DNA of 7,163 nt from Candidatus Competibacteraceae bacterium. GTDB taxonomy: Bacteria; Pseudomonadota; Gammaproteobacteria; Competibacterales; Competibacteraceae. Location: assembly GCA_020445005.1 (NCBI GenBank), contig JAGRHM010000327.1:1-7163 (forward strand), written 5' to 3'. The notes beneath the pieces are model-generated. The model was not told where the DNA came from. It made no database searches and worked only from the letters and a program-made list of their open reading frames with translations. Of the stretch, positions 1-6,405 are shown one piece after another (positions within the stretch are counted from its first letter, which is position 1; every line of letters begins with the position of its first letter). A program made the position numbers and the translations under genes.

Positions 1-296
1 GGATTCATCAACGGCTCGCCCAGACCAGAAAACACAATACGTTTAATGCCTTGAGGGAATTGGCGCAGGTTATCGACTACTTTGGGAAACCACGCGGGAT
101 CCATATGTTGCACCTTGAGTCCGAGTTGTTGCATAGCGCCATTCTCTTCGTCTTGGGTGGAAATCAGGCAATAGAAGCATCGGAGATTGCAATAGCGCGT
201 GGCCTCGATATAAACCGTGAATGGGTAAGCCAGGGGAATGACCTCGGCAAGAGGCGTACGCTTGTGGTCGACATTAGCCTTGATTTCGGCATTCAT
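1..296 (-). CDS. Radical SAM protein, N-terminal part (truncated by window edge)
   Basis: This is the first 98 codons of a radical S-adenosylmethionine enzyme; the rest lies beyond the left edge. The visible part holds the cluster-binding motif CNLRCFYC (Cys36, Cys40, Cys43, the CxxxCxxC that ligates the [4Fe-4S] cluster), preceded by the usual first beta strand (VYIEATRY), and the GEP-type motif in FSGLGEPLMN at residues 89-98, which in this superfamily contacts SAM. The ATG at 296 is chosen because AGAGGT lies 7 bases upstream (304-309). The gene starts 18 bases after the fkbM stop, so the two are probably co-transcribed. The substrate cannot be judged from this fragment. Radical SAM/SPASM proteins are common in polysaccharide clusters, so a role in modifying the sugar or aglycone is an inference from context only. 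Confidence 0.88.
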   Translation of the reverse strand, partial: MNAEIKANVDHKRTPLAEVIPLAYPFTVYIEATRYCNLRCFYCLISTQDEENGAMQQLGLKVQHMDPAWFPKVVDNLRQFPQGIKRIVFSGLGEPLMN

Positions 297-314
297 CTCG
301 TTTACCTCTTAGAA

Positions 315-1490
315 TCACTTGGACAGCGAAGGAAAGGCGTAAAGCACCGTTTCCAGACCCAAGTAATTGTAGTTGCGCAAGTAATAGCGGTAGTCACCGC
401 GCATGGAATCAATGAGGCAGGGAACTTCCCAAAGATCCGATAAACCATGATAGACACAGATCGCTAGAGAAGGGCCGTAGTGCTGGATCAACCCCCTCGC
501 GCCCTTGAGCGCCGCGGTTTCCGCCCCCTCGATGTCCATCTTGATGAAGGTCGGTGCGAAACCCTGCAAAGCATCATCCAAACTGACGCATTGGATCACA
601 CTGTCCCCGCTTGCACTGACCCGGGCAGCCGATTGGGCCTCGGCATTGGTGGCGAAGCGCAACTGAGTAGTTTCGGAATAAACACCGCAGGGAAAGAGCA
701 CTGCCATGTCTGGACGGGACGGATGATCCCGCAGAGTCGCAGCGTATTTGCAGTACAGATCGGATTGGGGTTCAAAACCCGCTAGGGTGTGAATCTTGTG
801 GCCCCGTGCAGCGAGTTGCCGGAAGGTGTCACCGTCATACCCGCCACAGTCGATGAAGCATGAATAATCCTTCGCCTCGGGAATATCGTGAGCCAGATAT
901 TGCAGGCTGATATCCATGGGTTCGTCCAAACGGGTGAAATCCATGGTGAGGTGGGCCTTCAGATAGCACAGGAACAATGCCCGGTCACTATCGCATTGCA
1001 GAAGACCAAATGCATGCTCCAACTTGCAGCGGTCGCTGCCTAGGATGTCCACCTTGTTGTAGCTGTCGTCGAATAGCGTTTCACGGAACGCACCGCTGTT
1101 CACCTGATTGAAGTTGACCTCGTGCAGGGCATAGACATGGCGGAAGCCCAAGGCCGCAAGCGTGGCCTTAATGTCCTGGCAGACCTTGAGCGGGAACAGT
1201 CCGGAAAGGATGATTGTGCAGGTCTCACGCACGGCAGCGAGGGTGGGATCATTGGGGAGATGTACTGGCACGTCAATGGAGGCAGGCCTAGCCGCAGGAT
1301 TGCGATCAATAAATCCGGTGACAGTGATATCGTTGGCCTTCAGATTGTGGAACAGACGCTTGCCCACATTGCCCGCACCGTAAAGATATAACTGGCGGTC
1401 ACGCAAATCCCCAAACTTGTCTTTATCCGTTTCGAGCGTTCCCGACTCGAACCGCTGCAGTAGTTGATGTAAATCGTTGAGATCCGACAC
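315..1490 (-). CDS. FkbM-family SAM-dependent methyltransferase with N-terminal Rossmann-like domain
   Basis: With the GTG start at 1490 the protein has 391 residues. Residues about 33-65 form a Rossmann-like nucleotide-binding start (YLYGAGNVGKRLF, then TGFIDRNP), as in sugar-processing proteins with a PglD-like N-domain. The C-terminal half is an FkbM methyltransferase: SAM motif I FIDCGGYDGDT at 212-222, the acidic strand-2 motif GFEPQ at 238-242, and the family hallmark IKMDIEGAE at 316-324. It ends in the aromatic YRYYLRNYNYLG stretch seen in many glycan FkbM enzymes. Members usually O-methylate sugars or polyketides; the acceptor here is unknown. The reading frame can be extended to a TTG at 1520, adding 10 residues, but that codon has no good ribosome binding site, whereas the GTG has GGAG 7 bases upstream. 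It follows the SDR gene closely, consistent with one operon. Confidence 0.88.
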   Translation of the reverse strand: MSDLNDLHQLLQRFESGTLETDKDKFGDLRDRQLYLYGAGNVGKRLFHNLKANDITVTGFIDRNPAARPASIDVPVHLPNDPTLAAVRETCTIILSGLFPLKVCQDIKATLAALGFRHVYALHEVNFNQVNSGAFRETLFDDSYNKVDILGSDRCKLEHAFGLLQCDSDRALFLCYLKAHLTMDFTRLDEPMDISLQYLAHDIPEAKDYSCFIDCGGYDGDTFRQLAARGHKIHTLAGFEPQSDLYCKYAATLRDHPSRPDMAVLFPCGVYSETTQLRFATNAEAQSAARVSASGDSVIQCVSLDDALQGFAPTFIKMDIEGAETAALKGARGLIQHYGPSLAICVYHGLSDLWEVPCLIDSMRGDYRYYLRNYNYLGLETVLYAFPSLSK

Positions 1491-1497
1491 GGATAAT

Positions 1498-1501
1498 CTC
1501 C
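1498..1501 (-). promoter_or_regulatory. Ribosome binding site deciding the fkbM GTG start
   Basis: On the minus strand GGAG is followed by 7 bases and GTG at 1490-1488. The upstream TTG at 1520 lacks a comparable purine-rich stretch, so this site favours the shorter protein. Confidence 0.55.
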
Positions 1502-1527
1502 AGGTTTCAGGAACGCTCAATATGGCA

Positions 1528-2409
1528 TTAGCATTGCTTCAGAAATCTACTCAGACCCCAGTCGAGGTCGATCATAGGGCGCCAGCCTGGCAACACTGGG
1601 GCATTCTCCCAAGGCTGGAAAACCTCCCGCGTTCGATACGGTCGTGCGCCCCATGCAACATGCACTACCTTGTCAGAACACACAGGAAAGCGCTCGACCA
1701 ACTCCCTTAAACTAACAGGATGGTTGGACGGCAGGCGATATACCCGTCGCTCGCTAGGAGCCTGTTCCAGCACTTGCCGACAGGCTAAAACAAAGCCTCT
1801 CACCACATCATCCACATGAACTAGGTGCATCTGCTGCTCCCCCAAGGACATAGCTAGGTTATCGGCAGCTTGGGCAGAATGCTTGAGTAAATTTATCAAC
1901 TTTTTGCGGGGATCGTCCTCGCCGTAGCTGTCGTAAAGGTGCAGCTCCAGCAGCCGCAGCCCGGCTGCATCCCGATAAAATTCCGCCAAGGTTGAAAACG
2001 CCTGCTTGGTCGCTGCATACAGATTGACCGGGCAATACTCCCGATCCCGATAGTGCTGCCAAGACGTTCCTGCATAAACCATCGCGTCACAACCAACTTC
2101 TCGCATGGCCTCCAACAGATAGGCGCCAAACAGCACATTTGAGCGCACCAGAACCCTAATATCCTCATAGTGATGCTCCGCCACATAATGCGCCGCCAGA
2201 TGCACGACCACCTCCGGTCTGAAACTGTCCAGCGCCTCCCGAAAGCCAGAACCTTCCTCTCCCACAATCCAGTGTGACAACGCAGCAAGCTCTGCCTTAA
2301 GGACCGAACTTGCGCGTAGCAGGCAACCCACCTGGTGCCCTTCCTTCAGCAAATGAGGAACCAGATGCGAACCCAGAAACCCTGTTGCTCCAGTCACCAA
2401 AATCTTCAT
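1528..2409 (-). CDS. NAD(P)-dependent sugar epimerase/reductase (extended SDR)
   Basis: The 293-residue product is a complete extended short-chain dehydrogenase/reductase. It begins with the glycine-rich cofactor motif GATGFLGSH (residues 7-15), has the HLAA strand-4 motif at 70-73, a Thr115/Ser116 region in AGTSWQHY, and the catalytic pair Tyr131-x3-Lys135 in YAATK. The overall layout resembles abequose/paratose synthases and other reductases acting on CDP-3,6-dideoxy-4-hexulose. Since it follows RfbF, RfbG, RfbH and an RmlC-like epimerase, I infer that it makes the final C4-keto reduction, the AscF role if the product is CDP-ascarylose. A C4-epimerase function cannot be excluded. The ATG at 2409 overlaps the stop of the upstream gene (ATGA) and has a strong AGGAGGT at 2416-2422, 6 bases away, so translation is probably coupled. 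Confidence 0.88.
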   Translation of the reverse strand: MKILVTGATGFLGSHLVPHLLKEGHQVGCLLRASSVLKAELAALSHWIVGEEGSGFREALDSFRPEVVVHLAAHYVAEHHYEDIRVLVRSNVLFGAYLLEAMREVGCDAMVYAGTSWQHYRDREYCPVNLYAATKQAFSTLAEFYRDAAGLRLLELHLYDSYGEDDPRKKLINLLKHSAQAADNLAMSLGEQQMHLVHVDDVVRGFVLACRQVLEQAPSERRVYRLPSNHPVSLRELVERFPVCSDKVVHVAWGARPYRTREVFQPWENAPVLPGWRPMIDLDWGLSRFLKQC

Positions 2410-3011
2410 GACCAGACCTCCTCTGCTATCAGACCTTCAGCCGAATAGTGGAAGGGACTGACAAACTCGGAAATGGGTGGATGACCGGTATCCCGGCCGG
2501 AAACGATGGGCCGGTCCGTAGCCCAGGGAATATCCGCCGAGTTCCAGAGTACGCCGGCATCCAAATCAGGCGCGTACTGACTGCCGACCTGATAGATGAG
2601 GGTGGCCCAGTCGCTCAATACACAGAAGCCATGAGCCAAGCCCGGCGGGATATAGATCAGGTTGGCGGTCTCGGCAGAAAGCTCCAGCGTCACATACTGG
2701 CGGTAGGTGGGAGAGCCTACCCGCAAATCTACCACTGCGTCCTGCACCCGGCCTTGGATGCAGAAAACTAGCTTGGCTTGATGGGCAGGAGGCAACTGAA
2801 AATGAAGGCCCCGGATCACACCTTGGCGGGAGCGGGAGTAGTAGACTTCGGGATATTCCGTTTCCAAACCTAGTTGGGCAAAGGTATCCCGGTGGAATAC
2901 CTTCACGAAGCCACCCCGCTCGTCCTGCTGATGCCGGGGCAACAGTTCCAAGCACCCGGGCAACTCCGTAGACCGGGTCTCGAAGGGGAGGACACTCGAT
3001 GTGCTGATCAA
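2406..3011 (-). CDS. RmlC-type (dTDP-4-dehydrorhamnose 3,5-epimerase family) sugar epimerase
   Basis: The product has 201 residues from a TTG start, close to the usual 180-200 of this cupin family. The core signatures are all present: [12 protein letters not shown] with the general-base histidine at residue 70, the VVDLR strand at 94-98, IPPGLAHGF at 121-129, and [20 protein letters not shown], where Tyr140 and Tyr146 fill the two conserved tyrosine positions. The family epimerises 4-keto-6-deoxy sugars at C3 and/or C5. In this cluster of CDP-sugar genes with no rmlA or rmlB visible, the likely substrate is the CDP-linked 3,6-dideoxy-4-hexulose made by RfbH, as for AscE; that is an inference. 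The TTG overlaps the rfbH stop (TTGA) and has GGAG 7 bases upstream. The frame runs further upstream to 3095 within rfbH, but that part shows no family similarity. Confidence 0.88.
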   Translation of the reverse strand: MISTSSVLPFETRSTELPGCLELLPRHQQDERGGFVKVFHRDTFAQLGLETEYPEVYYSRSRQGVIRGLHFQLPPAHQAKLVFCIQGRVQDAVVDLRVGSPTYRQYVTLELSAETANLIYIPPGLAHGFCVLSDWATLIYQVGSQYAPDLDAGVLWNSADIPWATDRPIVSGRDTGHPPISEFVSPFHYSAEGLIAEEVWS

Positions 3012-4615
3012 AACCCAGCTCCAAAGTACGCCTCCAGCCGATCTGCCAGATAGTCCAGCTGGACCGTATCCAAGCCGGGCCAGAGTCCGAGCCAAAAGGT
3101 GTTTTCTGCCACCAGATCGGTGACGGTCAAGTTCCCAGCGATGCGGTACTGGCGGTTAGCGAAGTAGGGTTGCCGGGTCAGGTTGCCAGCGAATAGCAAA
3201 CGGACGCCGATGCGGTACTGGTCCAGGTAACGCAACAGGTCTAGACGGGTAGTACCGGCGCTCTCTCTCAAGGTGACAGGAAAGCCGAACCAAGATGGCT
3301 CACTGCCCGGTGTCGCTTCGGGCAATAGCAGAAATTCCTCACAACTCTGCAACCGCTCGCGCAGGAACCGGAAGTGGCGCCGCCGCGCTTCAATCAATCC
3401 CGGCAACCGTTCCAGTTGAGCCAACCCACAGGCCGCCTGCATATCTGTGATTTTCAGGTTGTAGCCAAGATGGGAATACACATATTTATGATCATAGCCC
3501 ACTGGCAACTTACCTAAGCGCCAGTCGAACCGCTTGCCACAGGTATTATCCCGCCCTGGTGCGCACCAACAATCCCGGCCCCAGTCGCGAATCGAGGCGA
3601 CAATCCGCGCCAGTAATGGATCGCGAGTGAAGACCGCCCCTCCCTCGCCCATAGTGATGTGATGAGCTGGATAGAAACTCAATGTCCCGACGTCCCCGAA
3701 TGTTCCCACCTTACGACTTCGCCAAGTAGAACCGAGCGCATCGCAGCAGTCTTCGACCAGCCATAAGCCATGCTCGTGGGCCAAGCGCGTTACTACATCT
3801 AAATTAAACGGATTCCCCAGCGTATGCGCCAGCATGATCGCCCGGGTGCGTGGCCCGATCGCCGCCGCCAACTGTTCAACGTCGACGTTGTACGTCCCCA
3901 GCTCTACATCCACGAACACTGGCGTCAATCCATTCACCAGAATCGGATTCACCGTCGTCGGAAATCCCGCAGCGACCGTCAGCACCTCATCCCCCGGTTG
4001 CAATGCCCGCTCACCCAGCGACGGCGAACACAATGCAGACACGGCCAGCAAATTCGCCGATGATCCTGAGTTGACCGTCAAGACGTGTGGCAGATCCAGA
4101 AATTTCCCTAACTCCTGTTCAAATGCTGTATTAAACCGCCCCGTAGTCAACCAGCCATCCAGCGCCGCCTCGACCATATTTTCCAGTTCCGGCGCGCCAA
4201 CCACCTTACCCGAAGGAGGAATCAGCGTTGTTCCCGAAACAAAAGGTCGTGGCCCATGCTCCAGTTCCGCAAAGCAAGGAATCTCTGCGATAATCAACCG
4301 ACGGAATACCCTGGCAAAAGCGGCCCGGCTTAACTGCGCCAATGGCTTGATCACCAAACTCTGATGCAGCAAAAACGGCTTATCGAGGCGTAAAAAACTC
4401 GGAAATGGCAGCGGCGTCCCAGCGTAATCGCCTGCATCAAAGGCATAGCCACGCTCGGAGCTCCGCACCGGCGTCGTAGTAATAAATAAAAAACGGATAT
4501 CGCCATTCACATCAGGCGCACTCAACGCTAAGGCCGGACGCGCCTTCTTGCTCGAAAGATCAGTAAAAGGAAACGGCAACTTATAGATGCCCCCTGCCTG
4601 AATTTTAAAGGGCAT
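3008..4615 (-). CDS. rfbH: MazF/PemK-like toxin domain fused to CDP-4-dehydro-6-deoxyglucose 3-dehydratase (RfbH/E1)
   Basis: One open frame of 535 residues holds two unrelated modules. Residues 1 to about 108 form a complete PemK/MazF-type toxin domain: [23 protein letters not shown] with the conserved Arg26, FITTTP at 45-50 with the conserved threonines, and the C-terminal helix [12 protein letters not shown]. From about residue 115 ([16 protein letters not shown]) to the end it is RfbH, which uses PMP and a [2Fe-2S] cluster to remove the C3 hydroxyl of CDP-4-keto-6-deoxyglucose. His318 in [14 protein letters not shown] replaces the PLP lysine of ordinary aminotransferase-fold enzymes. Cys291, Cys349, Cys351 and Cys359 reproduce the C-x57-C-x1-C-x7-C ligand pattern exactly. 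Ordinary RfbH is about 437 residues; by alignment from memory its first 10-15 are missing. The ATG at 4615 overlaps the antitoxin end by 11 bases. RfbH might also start alone at a TTG at 4297, which has only a weak site, giving 429 residues. Confidence 0.9.
   Translation of the reverse strand: MPFKIQAGGIYKLPFPFTDLSSKKARPALALSAPDVNGDIRFLFITTTPVRSSERGYAFDAGDYAGTPLPFPSFLRLDKPFLLHQSLVIKPLAQLSRAAFARVFRRLIIAEIPCFAELEHGPRPFVSGTTLIPPSGKVVGAPELENMVEAALDGWLTTGRFNTAFEQELGKFLDLPHVLTVNSGSSANLLAVSALCSPSLGERALQPGDEVLTVAAGFPTTVNPILVNGLTPVFVDVELGTYNVDVEQLAAAIGPRTRAIMLAHTLGNPFNLDVVTRLAHEHGLWLVEDCCDALGSTWRSRKVGTFGDVGTLSFYPAHHITMGEGGAVFTRDPLLARIVASIRDWGRDCWCAPGRDNTCGKRFDWRLGKLPVGYDHKYVYSHLGYNLKITDMQAACGLAQLERLPGLIEARRRHFRFLRERLQSCEEFLLLPEATPGSEPSWFGFPVTLRESAGTTRLDLLRYLDQYRIGVRLLFAGNLTRQPYFANRQYRIAGNLTVTDLVAENTFWLGLWPGLDTVQLDYLADRLEAYFGAGF
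3019..3022 (-). promoter_or_regulatory. Ribosome binding site deciding the TTG start of the RmlC-type epimerase
   Basis: GGAG on the minus strand is 7 bases before the TTG at 3011-3009, which itself overlaps the rfbH TGA by the TTGA arrangement. No ATG or GTG with a comparable site lies near the start of the homology. Confidence 0.55.
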
Positions 4616-4820
4616 TCCATACATCCTCGGCAGGATCCGCCAATACTTGTCGGGCAAAACCACTTTGCTCCTGCCAACACGCCAGTGCAATGGCCTCATC
4701 CTGCTCCGTGCCTGATTCCTCCAACACAATCACCCTGACCCGCGTTTCCGCTGGCCAGGGCACCCGTAAAGTTACCTGTCCATCCTTACGGACAGTGACG
4801 ATTTGTTGTATCGTATTCAT
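4605..4820 (-). CDS. Antitoxin of a type II toxin-antitoxin module
   Basis: This 71-residue protein matches the small antitoxins that accompany PemK/MazF-like toxins in many proteobacteria and cyanobacteria. It has an N-terminal beta-rich half ([20 protein letters not shown], then RVRVIVLEE), which would form the DNA-binding and dimer part, and a C-terminal acidic helix with the typical ending [17 protein letters not shown], which would neutralise the toxin. The assignment rests on recognition of this pattern. The ATG at 4820 is preceded by GGAG at 4829-4832, 8 bases away; the longer frame to 4880 has no supporting site. Its stop overlaps the toxin ATG by 11 bases, the normal antitoxin-first arrangement with translational coupling. 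It presumably binds the toxin domain of the downstream fusion and may repress its own promoter. Confidence 0.75.
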   Translation of the reverse strand: MNTIQQIVTVRKDGQVTLRVPWPAETRVRVIVLEESGTEQDEAIALACWQEQSGFARQVLADPAEDVWNAL

Positions 4821-4976
4821 ACTATTATCTCCATAAATTGCGTGGCTATCTGCCAGTGAGCATCCAAGTCTGGCTGCCATCTCGACTGGATGGCGAATCG
4901 CGTTGATCTATTCCACTAGCAACGGCAGACTGAAATATCTCCCCTCACAAAGGACTCAATGCGGCTTCCGCTCTGG

Positions 4977-5072
4977 TTATTGACCTTCACTTGCCATATA
5001 TTCCATACGACTGATCTCATCAAACTGCTCAATTTCCGCCCACAGCTGATTTTCCCAGCCTGGCAAGACTTT
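4977..5072 (-). pseudogene. Fragment of an Rpn-type PD-(D/E)XK nuclease/putative transposase (internal segment)
   Basis: A short frame reads KVLPGWENQLWAEIEQFDE followed by ISRMEYMASEGQ and a stop. The pattern (LPGWENQ, a WAEIEQF helix and RMEY) resembles the segment of Rpn/DUF4351 proteins that lies just before their Gly-Ile-Glu-Lys-Gly repeats. It has no start or continuation. It sits downstream of the C-terminal fragment at 5081-5257 although it should precede it in an intact gene, so it comes from a second copy or from a rearrangement. From here to the antitoxin start (4821-4976) I see no gene, only a weak 5-base inverted repeat. Confidence 0.4.
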
Positions 5073-5080
5073 AAGGGGGC

Positions 5081-5341
5081 TTAGGCCTCAGTGACTCTCG
5101 AAAACCGTACCCAGCGTCGCCCATCCAATAACCGCTCAGACCAGACTGCGAGCTGTTCCGGGCGCGCTTGAGCCAGACGCTGGCGAATTTCTTCCGATAG
5201 CGAACCAAACCGCTTGATTAATTGACGCTCCAGAATCCGTGCTTCGCCCTGCTGCATCTAAATCCCAATCACCGGCTTGAGCACACTGTATGTTTCGCCA
5301 CTTTTCAGTTGATCCGCCATCACCTTGGTGATGTAGTACAC
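5081..5341 (-). pseudogene. Deleted remnant of an Rpn/DUF4351-type nuclease/putative transposase
   Basis: Two pieces lie in one frame, separated by a TAG at 5258-5260. The upstream piece (5261-5341) reads [19 protein letters not shown] then VLKPVIGI, like the region after the nuclease core of Rpn-family proteins. The downstream piece (5081-5257, 58 codons from an ATG) reads MQQGEARILERQLIKRFG, then SEEIRQRLAQARPEQLAVW, like the DUF4351 C-terminus of the same proteins. In an intact protein well over 100 residues would separate these pieces, so a large internal deletion is inferred. The N-terminal nuclease core is missing and the upstream end overlaps the last codons of rfbG, which marks an insertion or deletion junction there. 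Neither piece is likely to be functional. Confidence 0.55.
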
Positions 5342-6405
5342 ACCTCCTGAAATTGCTCAATCTGCTCCAGTGTGAAGGCCTGCATGTCCTCACCAGCCTG
5401 ATACGCTTGATACCAGTTCACCGTTTCCGCCAGCGCCCGCTCCAGATTCCAGCGCGGCGCCCAGCCCAACTGCTCCCAAGCCTTGGCGCAATCCAGCTTC
5501 AAATAATGCGCCTCATGCGGATGAGGCTTGCCATCCGTTACCCACTTTGCCCCACTCCCCCACAACGCAACTAACCGATCGACCAACCAATGCACTGGCC
5601 GAGCATCGGTCTCTGCTGGCCCAAAATTCCAGCCTTCCGCAAATGCCGGCCCCTTCACCCACAACCGTTCCGCCAGCGTCAAATACCCACTGAGCGGCTC
5701 CAGGACATGCTGCCAGGGCCGCACCGCCTCGGGACATCGGATTGGCGCCGGTCGCCCAGCCTGGAACGCGCGAATCAAGTCTGGAATCAACCGATAATCC
5801 GCCCAGTCGCCGCCACCGATCACATTTCCAGCCCGCACCGAGGCCAACGCCACGCCATGTTGCGCATAGTCTGCCAGTGGAAAAAATGATGCCCGATAGG
5901 CCGCCGTCACCAACTCTGCACAGCCCTTGCTGCTGCTATAGGGATCCTCGCCACCCATCGGCTCATTCTCCCGATAGCCCCACAGCCATTCCCGATTGGC
6001 ATAGCACTTGTCGCTAGTGACATTCACCACCGCCCGCACGCCGCCTACTTGTCGCACCGCTTCCAGCAAATGCACGGTTCCCATGATATTCGTGGCATAG
6101 GTCTCCACCGGTTGCTGATAGGACGGCACGACCAACGGCTGAGCCGCTAAATGAAATACGATCTCCGGACGGCAGTCCGCCACAATCGCCCGCAGCGCAG
6201 CGAAATCCCGCACATCGCCCAGTACCGATTGCATTCCCTCGCCTACGCAGGCGGTTTCAAACAAACTCGGCTCGGTTGGCGGAATCAGCGCATAACCCGT
6301 GACCTCCGCACCCCAGCGCTGCAACCAGAGACTCAGCCAACCGCCTTTGAAACCGGTATGCCCGGTTACCAACACCCGTCGGCCCGGCCAGAACGCCGGA
6401 TTCAC
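5320..6405 (-). CDS. rfbG: CDP-glucose 4,6-dehydratase
   Basis: The enzyme converts CDP-D-glucose to CDP-4-keto-6-deoxy-D-glucose with bound NAD+. From the GTG start it has 361 residues, the usual size. Residues 14-23 ([10 protein letters not shown]) are the NAD-binding glycine-rich loop typical of RfbG. Ser131-Asp132-Lys133 in [10 protein letters not shown] and Tyr156-x3-Lys160 (YSSSK) are the catalytic residues, and [19 protein letters not shown] at 191-209 is a strong subfamily signature. The GTG overlaps the rfbF stop as GTGA and has GGAAGG 7 bases upstream; an ATG at 6441 would add 12 residues lying inside rfbF and lacks support. Up to QIEQFQE the C-terminus is normal. The last residues, VCTTSPR, are encoded by sequence belonging to the nuclease remnant in another frame, so the natural end has probably been replaced. 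Confidence 0.95.
   Translation of the reverse strand: MNPAFWPGRRVLVTGHTGFKGGWLSLWLQRWGAEVTGYALIPPTEPSLFETACVGEGMQSVLGDVRDFAALRAIVADCRPEIVFHLAAQPLVVPSYQQPVETYATNIMGTVHLLEAVRQVGGVRAVVNVTSDKCYANREWLWGYRENEPMGGEDPYSSSKGCAELVTAAYRASFFPLADYAQHGVALASVRAGNVIGGGDWADYRLIPDLIRAFQAGRPAPIRCPEAVRPWQHVLEPLSGYLTLAERLWVKGPAFAEGWNFGPAETDARPVHWLVDRLVALWGSGAKWVTDGKPHPHEAHYLKLDCAKAWEQLGWAPRWNLERALAETVNWYQAYQAGEDMQAFTLEQIEQFQEVCTTSPR

Noticed and set aside
51..443. Plus-strand open frame of 130 codons at the left end
   Set aside because: It runs antisense to the radical SAM and fkbM genes, has no recognisable motif, and the opposite strand carries clear family signatures.
3012..3095. Upstream extension of the epimerase frame to 3095
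   Set aside because: The extra residues overlap the rfbH coding end and are not like any RmlC N-terminus.
3834..4364. Plus-strand open frame of 176 codons
   Set aside because: It is antisense to the RfbH part, with Ser/Pro/Arg-rich low-information sequence typical of a shadow frame.
4616..4729. Upstream extension of the toxin-RfbH frame to 4729
   Set aside because: The extra 38 codons lie inside the antitoxin gene in another frame and have no toxin similarity; the ATG at 4615 starts exactly where family homology begins.
4877..4893. Inverted repeat CCATC-7 bases-GATGG upstream of the antitoxin, as an operator
   Set aside because: The arms are only 5 bases, which is expected by chance; no matching promoter elements could be assigned confidently.
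4821..4976. Promoter for the toxin-antitoxin module
   Set aside because: A promoter is expected here, but I could not find a -35/-10 pair with good sequence and spacing, so none is annotated.
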